A DNA stretch of 64,000 bases from Otis tarda (Eukaryota; Chordata; Aves; Otidiformes; Otididae). Shown piece after piece: positions 47,558 through 58,085 of the stretch. How positions within the stretch are numbered: the first letter of the stretch is position 1; every line of letters starts with the position of its first letter. Below the pieces are notes generated by a model. That model made no database searches, was not told the origin of the DNA, and saw only the letters and a program-made list of their open reading frames with translations. Made by a program: the position numbers and the translations under genes. The stretch spans positions 137,670,190 to 137,734,189 of the forward strand of contig CM048553.1 in the NCBI GenBank assembly GCA_026413225.1, read 5' to 3'.

Positions 47558-49258
47558 CCGGGACATGGAGAAGGCTGAGGTACTCAACAATTTTTTTGCC
47601 TCAGTCTTCACCAGCAAGTGCTCTAGCCATACTGCCCAGGTTGCAGAAGGCAAAGGCAGGGACTGAGAGAATGAAGAACTGCCCACTGTAGCAGAAGAGC
47701 AAGCTTGAGACCATCTAAGGAACCTGAAGATGCACAAGTCCATGGGACCTGGTGAGATGCATTTGTGGGTTCTGAGGGAACTGGTGGATGAAGTTGCCAA
47801 GCCACTGTCCATCATATTTGAGAAGTCGTAGCAGTCTGATGAGATTCTCACTAACCGGAAAAAGGGAAACATAAGCCCCATTTTTTAAATGCGAAAAAAT
47901 GAAGATCCAGGGAACTAAGGTGGTGTTAGTCTCACCTCTGTGCCCAGTAAGATCATGGAGCAGACCCTCCTAGAAACTATGCTAAGGCACATGGAAAATA
48001 AGGAGGTGACTGCTGATGGCCCACATGGCTTCACTAAGGACAAACCATGCCTTACCAGTTTGGTGGCCTTCTATGATGAGATTACAGTGTTGGTGAACAA
48101 AGGAAGAGCAACTGCCGTCATCGACCTGGACTTGTGAAAAGCATTTGACACTGCCCTGCATGACATTCTTGTCTCTAAACTGGAGAGACAGGGATTTGAT
48201 GGATGGACCACTCAGTGGATAAGGAATTGGCTCGACGTTTGCACTCAAAGTGTTGTGGTCAATGGCTCGATGTCCAAGTGGAGATCGGTGATGAGTGATC
48301 GGTGATTCCTCAGGGGTCAGTATTGGGACCGACTCTGTTTACCATCTTTGTCAGTGACATGGACAGTGGGATTGAGTGCATCCTCAGCAAGTTTGCTGAT
48401 GACACCAAGCTGTGTGGTGCAGTCGACATGCTGGAGGGAAGGGATGCCATCCAAAGAAACCTTGACAGGCTGGAGAGGAGGGCTCATGCAAACCTCATGA
48501 AGTTCAACAAGGCCAAGTGCAAGGCCCTGTACATGGGTTGGGGCAACCCCAGGCATAAGTACAGGCTGGGCAGAGAATGGATTGAGAGTAGAAGGACTTG
48601 GAGCTGTTGGTTGATGAAAAGCTCAACATGAGCCAGCAATGTGCCCTTGTAGCCCAGAAAGCCAACCGTATCCTGGGCTGCATGGCCAGTAGGTTGAGGG
48701 AGGTGATTCTCCCGTTCTACTCTGCTCTCATGAGATCGCACTTGGAGTACTGCATCCAGCTCTGCAGCTCCCAACATAAGAAGAACATGGACCTGTTGGA
48801 GTGAGTCCAGAGGAGGGCCAGAAAGATGATCAGAGAGCTGGAACACTTCTCCTATGAGGACAGGCTGAGAGAGTTGGGGTTGTTCAACCTGGAGAAGAGA
48901 AGACTCTGGGGAGACCTTAGAGCAGCCTTCCAGTACCTGAAGGGGGCTTACAAGAAAGCTGGAGAGGGATTTTTGACAAGGGCATGTAGTGATAGAACAA
49001 GATGTAATGGCTTTAAACTGGAAGATAGTAGATTTAGATTAGATATAAGGAAGAAATTCATCAGTATGAGGGTGGTGAGGCACTGGAACAGGTTGCCCAG
49101 AGAGACTGTGGATGCCCCATCCCTGGAAACATTCAAGGCCAGGTTGAATGCGGCTTTGAGCGACCCGGTCTAGTGGAAGGTGTCCCTGCCCATGGCAGAG
49201 GGGGTTGGAACTAGATGATTTTTAAGGTCGCTTCCAACCCAAACCATTCTATGATTTA
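47558..49258 (+). mobile_element. CR1 LINE, 3' part, split by an LTR
   Basis: This is the right half of the CR1 that starts at 45.44 kb. After the duplicated CCGGG it resumes with ACATGGAGAAGGCTGAGGTA. It covers the linker, the whole reverse-transcriptase region, the C-terminal domain and the 3' UTR, ending CCATTCTATGATTT with one complete octamer. Without the LTR the copy would be about 2.95 kb, the longest CR1 in this window. Its RT region carries a subfamily-like signature different from the 41.4 kb copy (for example LCGAVDML against LSGVADMP). Confidence 0.94.
47900..49173 (+). pseudogene. CR1 reverse transcriptase and C-terminal domain, broken
   Basis: The reverse-transcriptase part of CR1 ORF2, which would copy CR1 RNA at the nicked target. 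In 47940-48137 the frame reads [20 protein letters not shown]-like sequence and then stops at TGA (48135-48137), where a Cys codon is expected in the DLCKAFD motif. From 48302 PQGSVLGP and the catalytic FADDTKL are intact. A deletion near 48590 shifts the frame (the SSPEEKDLG-type segment is shortened). The C-terminal piece [20 protein letters not shown] (48826 onwards) is open to 49173. The copy is inactive because of the stops and frameshifts. Confidence 0.88.
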
Positions 49259-49860
49259 ATACAGATACCCCTTTTAAGATGCAGTCTTACACGGTGATGA
49301 AAGAGTGCCTGTTCATCCTTATATTAATTATGGTCTGAATGCATTTTAGATTATTTTTTTTCATGAACAGCTGTTGACATTTTTTTATCTCAGTAACCTC
49401 ACTCACTTGCAAGCACTATTGCTGGTGACTTCTCTTTGCCACTCTGATTTTGGATAACGAGCCTTAATCAGAGACATGCTGTTCTCTGAATGAGACAAAA
49501 TGTTCTCAACTTAACAGGTATTTCCATTGTAAGCTTGGCTTATGTGATCAGAGGTGAATAAGTTACTGAAGTATATTATGCCATCCACTTGTGACTCACC
49601 TGCCACATTTTGTTTTAAAATAATGTGAAATAAATGAAGGAGCAAATGAAATAGAACAGAAATCTCAGCTTTTAAGCTGCAGGGAGGGAAAAAGAAGCCT
49701 GAAACACATCAGTTTTTTATCTCCATTTTCATTTAGTTTTCCATTTCCTAGGTCTAAAATGAATCCTGTAAACTTTTCTGTGCCTCTGCAGTTTAAGTAC
49801 AGGGATAGTTCCAGTAAATTAAAAGGAACTAACCATATGATTAACTTAAGCATGAGATTA
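49259..49860. other. unique non-coding sequence
   Basis: No element or exon was recognised between the CR1 end and the next LTR. Confidence 0.55.
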
Positions 49861-49865
49861 AATAG

Positions 49866-50999
49866 TGTCGTAGTTCAGCCCTGATCAGGACCAGACCACG
49901 CAGTCTCTCTCTCGCTCCCCCCACCCTCCGAGAGAATAGGAGGAGATGATATAGGAAAAACGGCTCAAGGTTTGAGATAAGGACGGGGAGAGAATCCTTA
50001 AAGTTACCGTTACGGGCAAAACAGACTCTACTTGGGGAAAACTATTCATTTATTTCTAAAATTAACAGGAGAATGAGACAGGGAACAAGATAACCTCCCC
50101 CCACCCCTCCCTCTTCCCGGGCTTAACATTATCTCTACTACCTTCCCCTCCCGAGCGGCACGAGGGGGGGAAAAGGGAATGGGGGTCGCGGTCAGTTCAT
50201 CACGCGTTGTTTTATGCCGCTGTGTCATCGTTGGGGGAAGAACTCCTCGCATTCCTCCTCTGCTCCATCGTGGGGTCCCTCCCGCGGGCCACAGTCCTTC
50301 ATGAAACTGCTCCGGCGTGGGTCATCTCTTCCACGGGGTGCAGTCCCTCTAGAACAGCTGTCCCAGGGGGCCCTCCACGGGCCACAGCCTCCTTCAGGCC
50401 TCCACCTGCTCCGGCGTGGGGTCCTCCACGGGCTGCAGGTGGATCTCTGCCCCTCCGTGGACCTCCATGGGCTGCAGGGGGACAACCCGCTCCGCCATGG
50501 TCTTCACCACGAGTTGCAGAGGAATCTTGGCCAGGAGCCGCATTACTCCTCCCCCTCCTTCTTCACTGACCTTGGCGTCTGCAGCCGTTCTTCACAACAG
50601 GCTGGCAGACCCCTCTCAGGATCCTTTTTACATCTCGTTCACTTCTCATCTCCTCTCCACTTCCTGCAGCCAGGCCGGGCCGAGTTGGGCCCAGTCGGCT
50701 GCCCGGCGGGAGGCCAGAGGGTGAGGCCTGCAAGGCCCAAGAGGCTCGCGCCTTCCCCTCTCTGCCCCCCGCTCAGCTGCTTCACATCTTCTCTCTTTTT
50801 TTTTCCTGTTTTCCCCTACTTAAATACGTTATCGCAGAGGCGTTATCACAGGACGTTCCGCTACCAATTGGCTCGGCCTTGGCCAGCAGCGGGTCCGCCC
50901 TAGGCCTGGCCGAGTCCACTGAACAAAGGGGAGAAACTTCTAGCAGTTTCCTACAGAAGCTACCACCTTAGGCCCCCCCTCACTAACCAAACCAGAACA
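49866..50999 (-). mobile_element. solo LTR, 1134 bp
   Basis: A minus-strand LTR of the same subfamily as the 46.7 and 51.5 kb copies. On the minus strand it has TGTTCTGG at its start, a CCAAT box (plus-strand ATTGG at 50867-50871), a TATTTAAGTA core promoter (plus-strand TACTTAAATAC at 50817-50827), a poly(A) signal (plus-strand TTTATT at 50049-50054) and a terminal ...CTACGACA. Between about 50260 and 50530 there are degenerate repeats built around CTCCGGCGTGGG, CCACGGGCTGCAG and related words. This GC- and CpG-rich array creates the long open frames seen here, such as 50214-50903. They match no retroviral protein. Confidence 0.95.
50260..50530. repeat. degenerate internal repeat array of an LTR
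   Basis: Words such as GCTCCGGCGTGGG, CTCCACGGGCTGCAG, CTCCATGGGCTGCAG and CACGGGCCACAG recur at intervals of about 40-65 bases. The sister LTR at 51.5 kb has the same array, minus about 12 bases near 52048. The LTR at 46.7 kb keeps only part of it. Confidence 0.7.
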
Positions 51000-51534
51000 A
51001 ATAGTAATAATGTGAGGGCCTCTGTAAGGATCATCAAAAGAAGAATGTTATTGCTACAAAAGGCTTGTGATGTTGAGAATATTTTTTCAGTTAAAGGAAG
51101 ACCTGAAATAATTTTTTAAGCAGTTGTGGTTATCTGTTCTCTAATAGGAAATATGGGAACTGTATTGGATTGCTGGTTTACTTCATAAAAACATGGAAAA
51201 CATAATCTGTGGTGATTGAAGGTCCATAAGATTATAATATGATTCATTTTTGCCAGATCCAGGCTTGTCCCCAAACCCAAAACTTCCTCAGAACTCAGAC
51301 ACTCAGATTCACCTATATTCCTAAAAATCCACTTTAGAAACCTAGTAGGTCATACCCACTACAAGAGAGGAAAAACGTGTGACTCCAGATCTCATGCTCT
51401 AACGTCTAGCTTGAAAAAATTCACAAATGTACGAAGTGGATAGAATCATGGGATCGGGAGCATGGTTAAAAGGAAGGGACAAGGTCTCGGGGTGCATTGT
51501 CTGCCGTTGCAGGCAGAGTTGAGCCTAATGCACG
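51000..51534. other. unique spacer between two sister LTRs
   Basis: These 535 bases are AT-rich and show no retroviral primer-binding site, polypurine tract or gag-pol-env sequence. The two LTRs are therefore not the ends of one provirus. Confidence 0.65.
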
Positions 51535-52667
51535 TGTCGTAGTTCAGCCCCGGTCGGGACCAGACTACGCAGTCTCTCTCTTGCTCCCCCCACCCTCCGA
51601 GAGAATAGGAGGAGATGATATAGGAAAAACGGCTCAAGGTTTGAGATAAGGACAGTGAGAAATTCTTAAAGTTACCGTTACGGGCAAAACAGACCCTACT
51701 TGGGGAAAACTATTCATTTATTTCTAAAATTAACAGGAGAATGAGACAGGGAACAAGATAACCTCCCCCCACCCCTCCCTCTTCCCGGGCTTAACATTAT
51801 CTCTACTACCTTCCCCTCCCGAGCGGCACGGGGCGGGGAAAGGGAATGGGGGTCGGGTCGCTGTCAGTTCATCACACGTTGTTTTATGCCACTGTATCCT
51901 CGTCGGGGGAAGAACTCCTCACATTCCTCCTCTGCTCCATCGTGGGGTCCCTCCCACGGGCCACAGTCCTTCGTGAAACTGCTCCGGTGTGGGTCATCTC
52001 TTCCACGGGGTGCAGTCCCTCTAGAACAGCTGTCCCAGCGGGCCCTCCCAGCCTCCTTCAGGCATCCACCTGCTCCGGCGTGGGGTCCTCCACGGGCTGC
52101 AGGTGGATCTCTGCCCCTCCGTGGACCTGCATGGGCTGCAGGGGGACAACCCGCTCCACCATGGTCTTCACCACGAGTTGCAGAGGAATCTTGGCCAGGA
52201 GCCGCATTACTCCTCCCCCTCCTTCACTGACCTTGGCGTCTGCAGCCGTTCCTTACAACAGGCTGGCAGACGCCTCTCAGGATCCTTTTTACATCTCGTT
52301 CACTTCTCATCTCCTCTCCACTTCTTGCAGCCAGGCCGGGCCGAGTTGGGCCCAGTTGGCTGCCCGGCGGGAGGCCAGAGGGTGAGGCCTGCAAGGCCCA
52401 CGAGGCTCGTGCCTCCCCTTCTCTGCCCCCCGCTCAGCTGCTTCACATCTTCTCCCTCTTTTTTTATTTTTTCCTGTTTTCCCCTACTTAAATACGTTAT
52501 CGCAGAGGCGTTATCACGGGACATTCTGCTACCAATTGGCTCGGCCTTGGCCAGCAGTGGATCCGCCCTAGGCCCGGCCGAGTCCACTAAACAAAGGGGA
52601 GAAACTTCTAGCAGTTTCCTACAGAAGCTACCACCTTAGGCCCCCCCTCACTAACAAAACCAGAACA
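51535..52667 (-). mobile_element. solo LTR, 1133 bp, without matching flanks
   Basis: Nearly identical to the LTR at 49866-50999 and in the same orientation, with the same core promoter (plus-strand TACTTAAATAC at 52485-52495) and poly(A) signal (plus-strand TTTATT at 51717-51722). Differences are scattered substitutions and small indels, such as GGGCCCTCCCAGCC where the sister has an additional ACGGGCCACAG-type insertion. Both ends are complete (TGTCGTAG...CAGAACA), but the 5-base flanks are GCACG on the left and GTTGC on the right. There is no target duplication. Confidence 0.95.
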
Positions 52668-53188
52668 GTTGCAGAGGAAGAAATGGCTTTTTTCTAAAGT
52701 GCGTTGCCTGAACACTACAGGAATCCTAATTACAGTCCAATATCCAGCTGAATTTGAAAATTTAGGAAAAAAAGAAAAAGAATCTCAGGCTTTGGGACAA
52801 ATTGTGAAAATCTAGTGTGTTTCTGATGCAGCACAGCAATAGCTGAGCTGACTCTAACCAGCCTCCTTTGGAGAATGGAGAGATTTTAGCCAGCTCTGAA
52901 CTTGGTGGAGGATGATTCACACACTTGAAACATGTCTTTAAACCAAACAAAATTTTAAAATTGAGCAAATAAGCACTAACCTAAAAATTAGATGAACACT
53001 ATTAAAGACACCACCAGAATGTGACTGATTCTGCCCTGCAATTTTAATTTAAGTGGGAGATTGGTTTTAGTTTAAGTTAATGATTAAGTTTCTTTTAACT
53101 TTAATGGGTGGGGAACCATTTTTTAAAAAAAAGAATTGGACATAATATATTTGGTTAACATTTTAAATAGGCTTGGTTCCTTCTGTGT

Positions 53189-53208
53189 GATCAATATTGA
53201 TCAATATT
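53189..53208. repeat. 10-bp tandem duplication forming a palindrome
   Basis: GATCAATATT occurs twice in a row. Within it, AATATTGATCAATATT (53193-53208) is a perfect 16-bp palindrome. Confidence 0.85.
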
Positions 53209-54244
53209 AGGAAATGAACAGTTTTTATTTCCAATATTACCAACACAGTTGTGTAATCTGGCATGAGAGTTGTGATTTGTTTGTGTTCATATTGTTTCTC
53301 ATATCTCATATGGTTTCAAATTATGTTTGTGTAATTAAAAACCAAGGAATTTTTTTTTCTGCAAAAAAGAAAAGAATAGCAATTTGCATTTAAAAGTTAC
53401 TGCTGGTTACAGCAGCAGTTGCCCAGATGAATTAATGATGTTTAAACCTCAGATTAGCGTTAAGAATAAGGCTCAGTGGCCACTGTATATTTGTGTGTAA
53501 GGAATTTGTAATACTAACTTCTGATTTCCACAATTTTTAATATCCAAAAGTTTCTCTTCTTTATAATTATGCATAGAAATTTGGGGCTAAAATAAACATA
53601 CACAACACAAAGACACTCATGGGAAGATATCCTCAGAGATACCTTAGCTTATGTGAGAAGCTTTTCAATTCCTTCAGCATCTTGGAGCACAGGTGGCATA
53701 AAGCCACTGTTGTTCTTCCTTCTGTCTGTTGCTTCCTGAAGGGTAAGAGAATCATTTCCACACATAGTAAATCAGTATGTCTGCATGTAAAGGAATCGTT
53801 TTACAAAATCATCCTACGGTTCACAGGTGAGATGTGTTATTTAGCACAGAGGTTACTATGTGGTTATTTCTCTGTGTACAAAATTTCCTTCAATCCCTGG
53901 ACTTATCCTCAGAGATCTTCATTTAGAAACGAACCTGAGTTGGCCTGTCTGAGCCTGTGTGAGCCCATCCTGAGGTGGTACAGCTACAGATCAAGAGTAA
54001 TATTTGTCTCCTAGTAGCTTTTGCCTTTTTTTTTTTTCCAGACTTCAAAAGGATTTCTTTATTGATCTGTGTGAGTGCTATGGATTTAACAGGAGGTAGG
54101 CACTGAGTGGCATTAGCAGCCAAATAATCTCCAGTGGATACATGGAAATTCATGGAGTCACAGGAGGTGTTGGGGAAAAGGATGTCTGAGGAGTATTTCT
54201 AGTAGAAAGCTCCTTCCATTTGCTTTAGTCCATTTTGCCAAGCA

Positions 54245-54274
54245 ATTACTCACTTCAGAGGTGAAGTGAGTAAT
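54245..54274. repeat. perfect inverted repeat, 13-bp arms, 4-nt loop
   Basis: The left arm ATTACTCACTTCA and the right arm TGAAGTGAGTAAT are exact complements around GAGG. A T-rich run follows on the right (GGGCTTTTTTTTGAAG), but nothing nearby suggests a transcript end. Confidence 0.88.
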
Positions 54275-56266
54275 GGGCTTTTTTTTGAAGAGTTTTTACC
54301 AAGAACTGTACATTCTGATAGGACTATAGATGTCAAAAATACTGGAGGTGTTGAATGTAAAGGGAATATGACAGTAGGTAGCCTATGAAGGCTGAATCAG
54401 ACACTGTGTCTTCAACTCTAGCTGCTGTGCTTATCATGACTCATGGACTAGGTGAATCCAAAATCCTCCTCAGATGAAATCAGGGACAATAAGTAGAGAT
54501 TTATTATAGTTAGTGCTCTGTGAGGAAAGATCTTTATTAACTGACCCAAAGCTTGCAAACAGCTGTCCATCTTCCTCTAACATAAATTAGATAATGTCGC
54601 AGCAGGCTGCGTGAACAAAAATGTTCTACATGTTTTCTCACTCCTTCTGTCAAAACTTCCTTGGAAGATTGCTGAGGTCTTAGTTTTCTGTTAATGATTT
54701 TATGGAAGAAGCTGGTAGACCAAGTCAGGAGGAGAAGCACCACATACATGTTTAATTTCCTGTTCCCCTTCCTCCAAGCAGTCGTGATGCACAGGTGGCT
54801 GATGGGGAGCCCTCTGCAGTCACTGGGCAAGGTGGACACCATTTCAGTGATTACCACTGCTAAAGCATTGCCACAGCATCCTTAAGTGATTGCTATTAAA
54901 AAAAAATGCTTCATGTGCATGTGGACCACTGCTGGGAAATACTGTCATGTGGCTTGGCAAGGCCCATGTTACATCTTGACAGTTTGCATCTGGTCCCCAT
55001 TGGACCAGTGTGTCACTGAGGCTGGGGAAGGTCCAGTCTTGGGTCAAATTGTCCTTCGGCACCAGCTAAGCCATAGCTATGCCCCAGCACAGAAATAGTG
55101 CTGATGTACGTTGCTGATGCTGTTATTGCAGTAGATTTTTACATAATCAATCCTAAGTTTTTCAATTTTTTTTTTTCTATGGAAACAAATAAATTTGGAT
55201 GTGCATTTGTTCCTTCCTATACAGCCCTCTCTGAACACACTGGGTGGAATGGACTTGTTCTTCATGTTTCTGAGTGCTCTTTTGAAGGATAATTCAGAAC
55301 TGTGTTTTGTCACCTTCAAACCACAGTGCTTGCCTCCTGGAGATGTGCCAGAGAAGCTAAGAAGAGTGCTGTATCACAGGGATGTTTAAAACCAGAGAAC
55401 TTGACAGCATGTAGATCCAGACATGGACACAGGGCCCAGACAGAGAGAGCAGCCTGGCAACTTTCCGGTGGTTATCAGTGAAATAGTAAGACACATGCGT
55501 CTATCACAAATCCAAAACACATTATGCTCAGGAGAAATCCTTGATTTCATACTGTGGGTATAAAATAAAGCAGTATGCTGCAGCACAGCCTGGCTTATAC
55601 AGCACACATGAACAGTGCTCCCTGAAGGGTCTATGATGGGTGGTGATCATGCAGATAGGGAGAAGATTAATATAACAAGAGGAAAGGTAATAAAAATTAT
55701 TTTCTTGAACTATTAGAATTATTCTCTCTGTATACGAGGTTAAAGATTAAAGTCATCTCCTGCCCAAAAAGGACAGCATATTTATTCTATTTGATGCTTC
55801 AGATTTAGAGCAATGTTCTCACAGCAAAGTGGTATCAAGCAGCTGCTGTTGGAAACTCTGCAGGTATCACCTCGGAAACTCTCCCCAGTTCACAAAAATG
55901 CAACAATGACAGCAAAGATTGCCTGAAAGTCCCTCCCCAATCACACATTCTGTGTGCACTTTTTCAAACATGGACCTCTCATCCAGGGTCATTAAATAAC
56001 CTGAAAATTTCAAATCCACACAAATTTCTACCTCCTTTCTGACAAATGTCTTCAGTGGAAATACCCCATTAGAAACACTTTCTATTTTAGACACCTTCTA
56101 TTTAGCCACTGAGAAAAAAAAAAAAGAAAAAAAAATCTAAACTAGGTCTAGAAAAATGTGTCACTTCATGTAATAATTAGATTTTTTACACATTTAGGTA
56201 TCCACTATGTTTGAGAGAAGATGAGTTACATATGCATTTGCCTGGGTAATGGAGACAGTGGCGAGA

Positions 56267-56291
56267 GTCCCTACAAAAATCTGGCGTAGCA
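56267..56291 (+). repeat. 25-bp dispersed repeat, copy 1
   Basis: The segment GTCCCTACAAAAATCTGGC followed by GTAGCA recurs with a single difference at 58061-58085. No known repeat family is recognised. Confidence 0.75.
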
Positions 56292-56324
56292 ACAGAGCAA
56301 AATTAATGAGAAGACAGGACTGAG

Positions 56325-56340
56325 AAAAAAAAAAAAAAAA
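56325..56340. repeat. poly(A)16 run
   Basis: Sixteen A, about 35 bases after the first copy of the 25-bp dispersed repeat. It could be the tail of an unrecognised short retrocopy, but no body with target duplications was found. Confidence 0.85.
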
Positions 56341-56730
56341 GTGTTAGGTCTGCTAAAATGTTCTTCAGGAGCTCAGCAGGTACCACTCCAGTGAGCTTTT
56401 CAAAAACCAAACAAAAAGTTCAACTTTCCTTTCTGCCAATGCAGATTTCTTCAAGAATATGCCAGAAACGTTTACTGACGCATGAGTAAAACGGTACTAT
56501 AATGAAAGATTTTTGATTTCTTTAGAAGCTTTACCTTTTCTGAAATTCCCCATGCCTAATTGCATTTTGAGACATATCAGGTAGCAAAATTTTAAGCCAC
56601 CTAAACACTGACAACTTTTAGGCTTTTTTTCTGTGTTCTTAATTGAAAATTTGTGCAGTAACAGTAAAAAGAGAAATGCAGTATAAAAGTGGCCATGTGA
56701 CATGTTTAGAGAAGTCAGGTAATCTTATTT

Positions 56731-56797
56731 AAAAATGATGACTTATATAAAAAAGATGACTTATATGAAAAATGATGACATATAAAAAAGATGACTT
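56731..56797. repeat. minisatellite, about 17 bp x 4
   Basis: Four imperfect units of the form AAAAATGATGACTTATAT follow one another (starting at 56731, 56749, 56768 and 56784). They vary between AATGATGAC and AAAGATGAC, and the last two are slightly shortened. Confidence 0.85.
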
Positions 56798-58060
56798 GGC
56801 TAAGATTGTAGGTTTTTTAATTCATGCTGAGTGGTTCTAGTAAAGTCCTTTATTAACCAAGTTGTATTATATGTGAACATGTGACATTTTTATTTGGAAC
56901 TGACATCAGAATAAGAAACTGTAGTTATCTGTCTCTTTGTGTTCTCTCTTCTTCTAGTCCAGCAACTTTCTTACATTCCTTGGGTTCTTTCATGTATTCC
57001 AAATATACTGAGAAACACGCTGAATGATTCAGACAACTCCTAGACGAACTAATCTAAACCCTAGTATGTAAATGGATTGGGTTTGTCACTGTTGAAAAAT
57101 CTACCTTTAATAGCTCTGTTTAATATTTTCATTTTCTATTGGATTTTCCCCACTTCCAACAGCTTTTCAGCATTTATTCTTATCCTAATATATTTTAAAT
57201 TATCCTTTATATCATCTTATCAGCTGCCCCTTGATAACTCTCTTTTATCTCCCTTATCAGTTTTCTATTATTCATAGCTTCTAATTTACATTAATCACTA
57301 CGAACATTTTTTTTTTCTGAACTGTTTTATATTATTCTGTAATTAATTCTTGGGTTTTTTACATACACTCTAAATCATGTTTGTTAGTTTTTTGTGTTTT
57401 TCCCCACATGACTCTCTTCTCAAATTGCAAGGTTGTGGCCAGACAATATTTTAGAACCAGTTTCCAACTCTCATTTTGCAGTTGTTTGTTTAAATTCTTT
57501 TATTCCAGCTGATCTAAGTCATCTGCTTTTGAGATGCTAGCAACTTAGAAGCAAGTATTACCATACAGAGCCCTTTTCTTCCTCATTTGTCCATTTTACC
57601 TAAATAGGTTACAACCAATTATTTTGGTTGTAACATCTCTGTTATGCAGATTTTTCTCTTCTGAGGATGGATTTTCCTCCTCTAAATGAGTAGTTCTGCA
57701 TTAATGCAAGGGCAGCTGATGCTTTCCTTCCCTTCACTTAGCGAAAGGTCTGGGTCTACCATTCACAGTAGCCAATTCACTGCCAAAGTCTGTTGCCGAA
57801 GCAAAGCTTCCTGGAAGTACAGCCACAGCAAGAAATTGTGGTTACCTGCAGAGCTGCGCAGGTGGAAATTCACCATCACCAAATTGATTCTCTTCCCATT
57901 TGACATGTGGAAGCACAGCCAAATTTCTTAAACCTGGATGCCAGCTCAACTTAGTACAAACAAATTTCAGCAGCAGCAGAAAAGCTGACTCTAAATTAAA
58001 CGTTCTGAATCATTACAAATATCAAATATGCTCCTGCCAATGTCAGAATGTCCCTACAAT

Positions 58061-58085
58061 GTCCCTACAAAAATCTGGCATAGCA
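58061..58085 (+). repeat. 25-bp dispersed repeat, copy 2
   Basis: GTCCCTACAAAAATCTGGC followed by ATAGCA; it differs from the 56267 copy at one base. It is preceded by a partial tandem copy, AATGTCCCTAC, so the segment has also duplicated locally. Confidence 0.75.

Larger units (their letters stand above)
46683..47562. repeat. target-site duplication CCGGG around an LTR
   Basis: CCGGG lies at 46683-46687 and 47558-47562, immediately outside the LTR. CR1 sequence resumes on the right exactly where it left off, which proves insertion into an existing CR1. Confidence 0.9.
49861..51004. repeat. target-site duplication AATAG around an LTR
   Basis: AATAG at 49861-49865 and 51000-51004 directly flanks the LTR ends TGTCGTAG and CCAGAACA. 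It shows a simple insertion followed by recombination to a solo LTR. Confidence 0.9.

Noticed and set aside
49866-52667. A short provirus with two LTRs and a 535-bp interior
   Set aside because: The left LTR has its own matched AATAG duplication on both sides. The spacer has no primer-binding site or retroviral coding sequence, and the outer flanks (AATAG and GTTGC) do not match.
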